Assembly: GCA_023853785.1 (NCBI GenBank)
Contig: JAJIRX010000645.1
Coordinates: 1-29,174, forward strand
Source: Psilocybe azurescens
Taxonomy: Eukaryota; Basidiomycota; Agaricomycetes; Agaricales; Agrocybaceae
Direction: 5' to 3'
DNA: 29,174 nucleotides
Made by a program: the position numbers and the translations under genes. Shown here piece after piece: positions 11,449 through 19,848 of the stretch. Every line of letters begins with the position of its first letter. Position 1 is the stretch's first letter. The notes under the pieces are model-generated. The model searched no databases, had not been told where the DNA came from, and saw nothing but the letters and a program-made list of their open reading frames with translations.

Positions 11449-12804
11449 ATGCAGAATGGCGAGACAACGACTTTGCTCATTTCGACCAAAATACCTGGCT
11501 TGACTGCGGCCATGATATTAGAGAGAGCTCTTGAGAAACTTCGCTGGGAAGAACATTTCAAAGTACCAATATCGACTGTCACAATCTCAAGTGACCCCAA
11601 CAAAAATTCGGAGACAAAAATTCCTGGAGTACCAGTTATATTTCGTGGTGAGTCATAACATTATTTCAGACTATTAACACATGTTTATACCATAGAAGGG
11701 GTGGACATAGAAAACACTGATAACACAAACTTTGGACGAACATCCGTTAAATTTCACTTCCAAAGACCAACCGAAATCGAGATGATGGAGGCAAGAGGAG
11801 GCGAAGCGGAGATGGACTTGGTCAATCCACAAGAAGTGTTTCAACATTGTTATCAACCTGGTAATAGCATAGACATGTGGGAGGTTACATGTGGACCTCA
11901 CAGCAAGAAATACCATGGCGTCGGGATATTGTTCGTACAACTTCGGAGGGTGCCTCGGACACTGTCGATAATCATGAAAAGTTTTTGTTCGGTCGCCGCA
12001 TGCTGACATTGCTGCCGCACGGCCTCCGGACAATGAGATGCCCCTCAAGCGGTCGCCGACAGTCGAAACATTTAATCCTATCAGTGGAAACCAGCCACGG
12101 CATGATCACAGGTTAGCACTGTTGGTATAACCAAAACAACATATAAGTAAACACTTTAGAAAGGCAGCCAAGCGGTCAGACATTGGCAGCGTTGCCTCCG
12201 CCACCTACCAGTAATCCCCGCTGGCCACCCCCGGCTCGCAAATTGTCAACACGGCCACCGCCATCTAATAATGCTGGAAGCCGCCCACCACTAGCTCACA
12301 CATCCGAAAGCGCACCACAAGCTCATGCATGCCAAAGTGTAAGGCAACGAGTCAGTCGGACATCGTTAACGCGGCCCCCACCACCTAGTATGAAGCCTTA
12401 TCATCCCAGCCACTACTCTATGTCTGAGTCGAGCCATCGCACAAAACAATTTGAAAATCCAAGTGACAATCTGAACCGGCATCCGCACCATGTAAAAGCG
12501 AATCCACCGGGGGGCGGGCATTGCAACTACAGAACCCTCTCATCGCATACGAAGCAAGAAAAATACATCCAATAATGTAGCATGCAATCCTGTTGGTAGT
12601 GAAGAGGAGTTTGCTCCAGGGTCATCGTCCAGTGAAGATGATTCAATATCATCCTCCAAGCGTCACGAAAAAGCGTGAGGGCGTTTGTCCACGCGTGCCC
12701 AGTCCTCAAAACGTTTGAAGGAGGATCAAATTGTTGGGGTTTTATCGGACAGTGTGGATGCGGCCTCCGACTGCAATTCAATAATTGAAATGGAGAATGC
12801 ATAA
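11449..12804 (+). CDS. Gene B: unknown protein, divergent partner of P2
   Basis: Not recognised. The start is MQNGETTTLLISTKI at 11449. Good introns lie at 11648-11695 (GTGAGT) and 12112-12159. The second exon reads RTSVKFHFQRPTEIEMMEA and NSIDMWEVTCGPHSKKYHG. The protein-like reading then moves through two one-base shifts (near 11925 and 11985) into RSPHADIAAARPPDNEMPLK and PTVETFNPISGNQPRHDH. After the second intron comes a Pro-rich region (ALPPPPTSNPRWPPPARK). The end is Ser/acid-rich (SSSSEDDSISSSKRHEKA), with an in-frame TGA near 12677 before a continuing frame that ends SIIEMENA at 12802-12804. The head-to-head position with P2 over about 210 bp suggests co-expression. It could be a DNA- or chromatin-associated cargo protein; that is inference from context only. 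Confidence 0.55.
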
Positions 12805-14026
12805 CAAAGATCGGCATCAACTGTCTTCTGCACGCGAAACACCTATGGAAATTCAAGGAATATGCTCTGATAGCAATAAAGGCAAAAGTGTATATTAGAT
12901 ATAGTTTTTAATATAATGAGAAGAGTTATAGTTGAATGCCAGAGGCTGAATACTTTGGTTGTTAATACAATCTATAATTACGTATTTGAACATTGTTAAT
13001 TGAAGTAATGAAAGAGCACAATAGACAGTTTCGGCCGCCTGATAAGGTAATTTCTTTGTATTCCTTGTTTGACCGACCGAAGCGGCCTCCGCCTGAACAT
13101 AAAACGTAAGGTACTGGCCTTCCCCCCGGGCGACAGGTGCTATAGGGTAGCTTTTATTGAACCTATAACTCATACCCTTACAATCGCCGTGCCGTTTTAT
13201 TTGAATCGTTACTCCTTCATGTCTGTTTCTTCGAATTATGGAATCAACGTATTTGCAAGATGTTGGATAGACAAATATTGGCTGTAAGGCATGAATAGAT
13301 GCCCACATCAGTAGATTCGTCTAAAAATACTGTTTCTAAAACATGTATTTCCGTAGATTTCCAGGGTTTGGGGAGATTGTTAAATTACAGAATATGGCGC
13401 CCGTGGTGATTTCGGGTGTTCTACAAAAGATATAACTGACATTGCGATAGCAAATACAGCTCGTTTGGTTCCAAATTTTTGGCATTATAGTCAGGAAGCG
13501 TCTAATAGATAACCTTGACAAAAATTTTGACATGAAAGAGCTGGTTTGAAAAAGGACCCTTGAAAGTCACCAGATTGTGGTCGTAGGAACATTGTAAATC
13601 TTGGTTGACCTCCGGCCAAAAATGGTTTTCAACACTAGCCTAAAAAACTCTTTCAACTTTAGTATACAAAAGAACAGGTCATTCTTTTGATATCCTGCTA
13701 ATTTTACCGTCATTGAGTATGCACCACAGCCATAATATGAACTTCATGAATCTCAACTTGAACGCCCGTTATGGACGCCCGTGGTGATTTCGGGTGTACT
13801 AGAAAGCACATTAACCCTTGTCTAAAAAACAATTTTACTTTGGGTATATAAAAGAGTAGGTCATTCTATCGATTTACTGCTGTTTTTACCGTCATTCAGA
13901 GCCCACCATAGCTGTTATATGAACTTCATGAATCTCGACTTTAGTGCTGGCTATTGTCGGACAATGCCGATGTAGGCAATGCGTGGAATGTTATAAGTTA
14001 CTGTGTTAGTTATCCTCTACAGTCAT
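12805..14026. other. Repeat-bearing intergenic region, no firm gene
   Basis: AT-rich DNA between genes B and C. It contains two diverged direct repeats (about 13630-13945) and a short shared element at about 13397 and 13776 reading CGCCCGTGGTGATTTCGGGT. A minus-strand ATG frame at 13308-12895 (137 codons) is the only longish frame. It shows no recognisable motif and no splice context, so I do not call it a gene. A CGG-N3-CCG site lies at 13083-13091. Confidence 0.5.
13630..13945. repeat. Two diverged direct repeats with a period near 180 bp
   Basis: Both copies contain AGGTCATTC, then TTTTACCGTCATT, then ATGAACTTCATGAATCTC, in the same order and spacing (about 13675-13760 and 13857-13942). 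Similarity is moderate, so this is an old duplication. The copies are separated by the second CGCCCGTGGTGATTTCGGGT element. Confidence 0.7.
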
Positions 14027-14504
14027 ATGCCACCCCAGGTCGTACACGGCCTGGATGTTTCTCATTCAAGAAAACTTAAGCAAAAACGGGAGTACTATCG
14101 CAGGTATTTGCTTCTATCATTGCACAGTGTTGAATAATCAATGAAAATTTTCAGAAACATTGACAATGAGAGGGCTAAAGCTCGCAAACGAGCTAAAAAG
14201 TTAAACTTCAGCCGATGCAATGACAACGAACGGTCTAACAATATGATAGGCATAAAGAATTTCCTCCAGAAATAACTGCCATACACCGGGAGAAACATTG
14301 TCAGGCTCAGGGCCGCTATCGAGACAAGAACAAGGAAACCCTACGAATCAAAGCTTGGAAATATAGGTGTGTACATATCACTGTGTGGCATGTTGATTGC
14401 CGACAATGACAGAACCCAGACAGAGAAAGAAAGAAGAGTTGGAGAAGGCACAAGCAGAGGCAGAATATCAAATGTTCATGGAAGAATATAAGGATGATAA
14501 CTGA
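14027..14504 (+). CDS. Gene C: small basic protein, KARKRAKK type
   Basis: A short three-exon model. The start is MPPQVVHGLDVSHSRKL at 14027, then intron 14104-14154. Exon 2 begins RNIDNERAKARKRAKKLNF and, after one frame change near 14250, reads EITAIHREKHCQAQGRYRDK and ETLRIKAWKYR. Intron 14367-14412 leads to an acidic helix KKEELEKAQAEAEYQMFMEE and a TGA at 14502-14504. Repeated short Arg/Lys-rich segments of the R-x-K-x-R-x-x-Y-R kind are common in uncharacterised mushroom proteins, often near transposons; that memory is not checked here. It may be a fragment of a longer ancestor. Confidence 0.45.
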
Positions 14505-14512
14505 AGTACTTA

Positions 14513-14900
14513 AATGCCATCGGCTGCCGCATAGTAAGTAAAATATTGAGGCCACGGCGCCCGGGAGACACCGGTGATTAAGATATAAGTACACCAGAAG
14601 GCAAGTATAAGTGCATGAGGGAATCATTCGGCTGCCGCAGGATAAGTAAAATATTGAGGCCATGGTGCCTGGGAGACACTAGAAGTCAAGATACAATAAA
14701 GGAAAGGGAAAATGTGATACCTTAACAATTTGTGCACAGAAATAGGCCAGTATAATTGCATAAGGGAATCATTCGGCTGCCGCAGAATAAGTAAAATATT
14801 GAGACCATGTTGCCCGGGAGACACTAGAAGTTGAGATACAATAAAGGAGAAGGAAAAAGTGATGCCTTAAGGATTCGTGCACAGACGCAGGCCTATTACA
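14513..14900. repeat. Three tandem repeats with a CGGCTGCCG site in each
   Basis: Copies begin near 14513, 14623 and 14768, so spacings are about 110 and 145 bp; the first copy is shortened. Each carries CGGCTGCCGC, then AAGTAAAATATTGAG, then a CCGGGAGACAC-like segment. The array follows gene C directly. No coding frame runs through it. Confidence 0.8.
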
Positions 14901-15138
14901 AGGGTCTTTATCAGGGCCATGAAAATAGATACTCAATCGTGAGGGCGTGTTGGCACGCCTGACGGTTGACAGCACCTGCTACAGACTAATTCGCAAATAG
15001 ACTACAGGAGCGGCTACCGACGGTGCAGCTATTTCATTATAATTTTTTCAATCATATCTACAGCATTGGATATAATTGGACGAAAATATTTTCAGAGTCA
15101 CTGTGGGCCATTTTCAATTTCACCATCATCCTACCACA
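14901..15138. other. Presumed promoter and 5' region of gene D
   Basis: Non-coding. It contains a perfect six-base inverted repeat with a four-base loop (GGCGTG-TTGG-CACGCC, 14944-14959) and a CGG-N3-CCG site at 15011-15019. I found no CAYGTGAY box here, unlike genes B, E and F. Confidence 0.35.
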
Positions 15139-17494
15139 ATGCCAGAGGGACCGGATGGACAACCGGTGCAGATAGAGGTGGGGCATTCCACAACTGCAAT
15201 AGATCCTCAGCATGATCCAAGGATGCCCTGTGCAGCACCTGGACTGTCAATCTGGAAGAATGAAGAATCAGCTATCCTTCGCGCAAATGTTGCCGGCTAT
15301 CGAGCAGCACCTCGTAAAGAGAAGTCACGATGGGTGGCAAAGAATGTTGTTCCTTTAATAAAGGCGGTGTTCGGTGAAACCTACAAAAAAAAATACACGG
15401 AGAAGGATTCAACGCTTCTTAAGCAGTGGGACAAGAAGAAATTAGTGAGTAGGTGCTGAGATAGGTTCATAAAAGTCGTACTAACATTGTTCAGCAAATT
15501 TATACCTGGTTCAGGAACAATGCGGCGACTGAAAGAACAATGCGAATTCCAGGATTTAATATCAAAACTAGTTATGGCTCACTAATATCGTCCGTTAAAA
15601 AAGACGAAATTGAGATAGAGGCAAAAAGGCTGGCGCAGGAGCATATGGAAGAACAAGCGGCGGCCGGCATCGAGCCTATGTCTCAATCGGAAGCCGGTAG
15701 TAGCAAAAATTGGATTCGATTTTATTCTGCCGCCAAATCAATTGTCAGAAAAAGAATGAACAAGGAAGAAAAGGAAGAGCTAATAACGAAGCTGGAAGAA
15801 TGGGAAAAAGGAGGCATCCCCCGAGATGTTCAAGCACAGTCAGTATAGTTGCCATTCTGATCAGCCATTGTCTATTGTTCTAATCCTTCCCCCATCGATC
15901 AGGAATGCATATAAATATGGGAGCAAGATCATACGGGCAATGGACAAGGCACGGTTTAATTCTATGAGAATGAGAACAGTGGCATTTGAATGTCATTATG
16001 ATAAAGATGGGAACATGCGCTTTTCAACGTTCGTCCTGCAACTGACTTGCTTTCCGAGTACAATAACAAGACAAGATTTACAGATATGACACACTGCGTC
16101 TAAATAACGATCCATCAGGAATGTTATCATTTGACATTGATGAGCCAGAGGCATACAGCTTGGCAATGGAGGGTTTTGTTCGGTGGTCCAAGAAGATTGC
16201 ACGACTTGAAAATCCTAATCGGGGTCCGGATGCGGAGCCTGAAGTGATCAAAACAAGAACATTTACGGTCGCCGATCTCACATATACGGCCGCCAAAATG
16301 CCACAGATTCCGCCACCTATATTGAACAAAAACGGAACCGAAACCCATGTTATTCAGAGAGATATAGTAAGAACATTGTGGAATAAGCATCTTGGTATGT
16401 CAAAAAACGGCACTGCCTTGACAATTGCTCACAATTTTTAGAGCTTGGTAAAGGGCCAAAAGGCAGAGTCCCCTACAAGCTCATGGTACAAAATGGTTGG
16501 AAGTTATACATTGATAAAAATACTTTCCGCTGGGAATAGTCTTGCAGGAGCCCGGAAAGTATAGCGCAGAAGAAGTACAGAAAATACTCTATCTGTGGAG
16601 GAGGCGTCAGGACAAGTTTGTTATACCCTTCAAATTTACAGCGTTTCCAGGAAAGGGCCACATAACGGCAGCCGCCTATCCTGCTGGACTTTTCGATGGA
16701 TATTCCGAACCGGCCACCGACGATCCTGACAATGTCACACCACCCTTCTCAAGTTTGATTCCCATGGAGCCTGCCAGTGAATCAGACGAAGAAGGATACG
16801 TCCACAAGGTTAGGGAGAGATCTCCATCGTGTGAAATGTCTGAAGTAGAGGGCACCGACGGTCATCTCATACAACAAAACCAAAACAATGTTGGCGGCCA
16901 CCTCACAGACTCTATTGGTCATAATCAACCAGCACAAACCAGTGTTGTGCAATCGTCCACTGTGCAATCGTATGTCCACCAGGTTAGGGAGCGATCTCCA
17001 TCGTCCGAATCGTCTGAAGTAGAGGGCGCTGACGATCATCTCATACAACAAAACCAAAACAATGTTGGCGGCCACCTCACAGACCCTGTTTGTTATGATC
17101 AACCAACACAAACCACTGTTGTGCAATCTTCCACTATGCAATTGGAAAGCGACTTCCAACAAGAAACTAATCAAGCAGTCGGTCGCCGAAGTCATCGCTT
17201 GTCTCAAATCGCTCATGAAGATGGAATCCTGCAAGAATCACGAATACAGTCACCGCCATCAATTCAACAATTGGATAAGCATCTTCATCCTTCTACCTCT
17301 TCAACCAGCAAAGAAAAAGTTTCAAAAACTTAGGGACCACAGTAAGAAGGTCTAGCCGAATTGCTATTCCTGTAGCCGCGGCCGCTGTGAACAAGTCGAA
17401 AACGACGTCGGGGCCGTCAAAGGCCAAAGTAAAGTCGTCAATAAGCACAGCTATTAATAAAGGCAGAACCGCATCTGGAAAGGCGAGGGCGTAA
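15139..17494 (+). CDS. Gene D: unknown nuclear-type protein with internal duplication
   Basis: ATG at 15139 gives MPEGPDGQPVQIEV. The first domain ends with IYTWFRNNAATERT across intron 15445-15495; the W-F-x-N pattern recalls helix-turn-helix-like proteins but is too short to assign. Further introns fit at 15839-15902 and 16395-16441. Recognisable blocks are FDIDEPEAYSLAMEGFVRW, RVPYKLMVQNGWKLYID and EPGKYSAEEVQKILYLWRRR. From 16797 a 58-residue unit beginning VRERSPSxExSEVEG occurs twice, then a Ser/Gln-rich region, then a Lys/Arg/Ser-rich tail (TTVRRSSRIAIPV...KSKTTSGPSKAKVKSS) that looks nuclear. Frame changes, each explained by one missing base at a homopolymer, occur near 16018, 16518 and 17325; the TAG at 17331 is therefore probably not the true end. 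Function unknown. Confidence 0.65.
16797..17144 (+). repeat. Tandem 174-bp in-frame duplication within gene D
   Basis: Copy 1 is 16797-16970 and copy 2 is 16971-17144, exactly 58 codons apart. Both contain VRERSPS, SEVEG and HLIQQNQNNVGGHLTD. The substitutions keep the frame, so the duplication arose in coding sequence and was tolerated. Confidence 0.9.
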
Positions 17495-17584
17495 ATAGTA
17501 ATCTCTTCCCTTCCCTTCAATTTCCATGAAGTAGCAGTACCATTAGTCCGTACCTAAATAGCAATAAATAAATTGATATAAAAA

Positions 17585-19620
17585 CTATACTCTCTTCTTC
17601 TTCGTCTCATGATCCTCATTTCCCTCCAATTCCATTTTGCGTTTCAAAGCCATTGTAGTGGCATACCCCACCTCCTCATATTCCCCATGCCAATCATTGT
17701 CTTCTTTCCCCACTGCTCCGGCCTCCGGGGTTGGAGAACAAGGATACGGCACCAGTGTGTTTGGCTCCAGTTCTGTGTAACGGAAGCGTGGTATATAAGT
17801 TGCTGGCTCCAAAGTACCTTCTGGAATCCAACTATTGCAGTTTGGTTTTTCAACTGGCTGAGTTGTAAATCCTCCTACGTCATCGGGCGACCGTGCTGGT
17901 TGAAGAATCTGTTGAAAACAATTTTGGCTGATCCAGTAGCTCTGTTGTTACTACCGCCCCTGATATGTTACTTGTTGAATCTTGATTTAGTCCAGGCAAA
18001 GAGTTTGCAGCGCCTGGTTTGCTGTGGGCCGCAACGACTGCGGCATCTGGATCGATGTTGAATGTGTCGCCCGGCAGCCTTGGTGAGGGGTGTGTTGTCG
18101 TCGGCAGTTGGGACGGTAGGAAGTGTCAGTTCTGTAGTACCTGATTGCTTGAGGACATCCTGGTTTGCTGGGGCCTCTGATTCATCGAACTTCCCTCCAT
18201 AGTTGCCAGATTTTGGGGAGGAGCATCACCTTCGGCCTCCGCTACGGACTCCGCAATGTCGTTTACGATGGGCGCGGTGACCGACTTTGGACTGATGAAA
18301 CCTGATGACTGGATCATTCTGAACGATGCCCCCTTGTTTATCATTCCCATCCACCCCTTCATCTCTTGCAGATCCTTCTCCAATACTTGTTGTTTGTTTT
18401 GAATATCTTGGACGCCCTGCAAGATATCCCCCAGAAGGTCATCCGCGTTGGAGGGCTCGCGATGTTGGCGGACCTTCCGCAAGATCTCGGCAAGAAGGTC
18501 CCCCAAGTCGTTACAACCAGGATGTTCTCCCAGTTGTCTGAGCATACCATCACTCAGAGGTGTCTTGAAGTGGAGCCCGATGTTTGCTGTGTTGGCCAAA
18601 GGGCATCGTTTTTGCCATTCTTGCAAGCCCAACATGCGTGTCCCTCCCGTGCTGTCTCGTCGGCGAGGACCAAGCACCTTCGACTTGCTTTCAGGCACGA
18701 ATCGCAAGAAACATCGCCATCAACCCACCCTTTTACATCAGCATTATGGTCAGACTTAAGGGAGGAATCTGGTGGGGCTGAACTGCCAGCCTTAACGGCC
18801 TCCCCGGGCGGCCGCTTTTTTGCGTGCTTTCTTTGGAGCGGCCGCCGCTTTATCTTCCTGACCAGGTTTCGCAGGCTTTGGAGTTATCCTGTCAACATTT
18901 TTGTAGATTCCTCTGTAATAATTTGTTAAAATATGTAACAAGCAATATGAGATCAACTAACTCTTTATTTTAGGCGTCACCTCGTTCTGGGTTTCGTGGG
19001 TTTCGTGGGTTTCCTGGTGTCGCCTTTTTGTCTCACCTCCATCGTCATCGCTGGAAACTATAACCTTGCTTTTTACGTTTCCTACTGAGGCGCTGAAATT
19101 GGGCTTGGATGGTGCAGATCTCTTTTTTGCGAATGTTGTCCTCTTCAGCGGTCGCCGTAGCGGATGCCGTTTCAGCATGAGAATTTCCAGTCGATACCTT
19201 GTTCTTCGGCTTCTGCGTGCGTTCCCTGACATGTTCCTTTGTCTTCTCCTTCTCCTTCTGGTCCTCTCTTGCTTTAAGCACGGCCTTGTGACGTTCTGCT
19301 GCCTCGGCAACTTGGATTGCCATTGGCCTGAGTAACCATCCCCTGCCTTTGTTTGCCCTGCCTCCCATCAGTATATCGTGAACCTCCTTCCACAAAGTTT
19401 TGGGTTGGTTAGGAAGGTTTTGGCTTTGAGAGTCCAGAGCCACCTACCATTATAACATTTGAGCTAACGAATACAACGCAAAATTAAAATTTTCGCTCAC
19501 CAATTCACTGTAGAGTTCCACAAGATTAGCTTTATACTCGATTGGGTCCCGTGCTAATCGAATGATTCGTTTGTCTGCCTGATTGGCGCGAGCAATATGG
19601 GAAGTCAGGGCGGTAGACAT
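17585..19620 (-). CDS. P3: diverged Zn2Cys6-like zinc-cluster paralogue
   Basis: The start is MSTALTSHIARANQADKR at 19620. GTGAGC opens an intron whose acceptor precedes VALDSQSQNLPNQPKTLW, aligning with LPEPDSALW of P1. A long Lys/Glu helix (KAREDQKEKEKTKEHVRERT) follows, then KVIVSSDDDGGE, a SUMO-interaction-like motif. After an intron near 18950-18900 the cluster region (about 18715-18590) reads CDSCLKASRRC, fourteen residues, then CWAC. One missing base follows before RCPLANTANIG, so the sixth Cys lies in another frame. Downstream are NADDLLGDILQGVQDIQNK and a coiled-coil-like stretch. A C-terminal frame reading DDVGGFTTQPVEKPN is entered through a one-base insertion inside a CGGTCGCC(C)GATG sequence near 17890. 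The end, ALKRKMELEGNEDHETKKKRV, is nuclear-localisation-like and matches the LKRKA...KK end of P2. Same family as P1 and P2, more distant. Confidence 0.7.
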
Positions 19621-19729
19621 AATCACGAATGAGGTATTGAAAGCTAATCAAAGATTCAGCGTTTAATTAAGAGAAGACAATTTGATGGAGATGAAGAATT
19701 TTGAACTGTCTCAAAATAGCTCAAATCAG

Positions 19730-19737
19730 GTCACATG
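19730..19737. promoter_or_regulatory. CATGTGAC box (reverse), P3/gene E divergent promoter
   Basis: GTCACATG on the plus strand, the reverse complement of CATGTGAC. It is 110 bp from the P3 start and 112 bp from the gene E start, almost exactly midway, which suits a bidirectional promoter. Confidence 0.55.
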
Positions 19738-19848
19738 CCGTATTGCAACTTTTATTCGAGTCGCGTCTCAGTCATCGACCACCATCATACTCTTAAGTCG
19801 GCGAGCTCATTTTTAGTGTAGGCCAATAATAGGAATTACTATCCTGTC

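Noticed and set aside
12895..13308. 137-codon minus-strand ATG frame
   Set aside because: No recognisable motif, no intron pattern, AT-rich intergenic setting; frames of this length are expected by chance in 29 kb on two strands.
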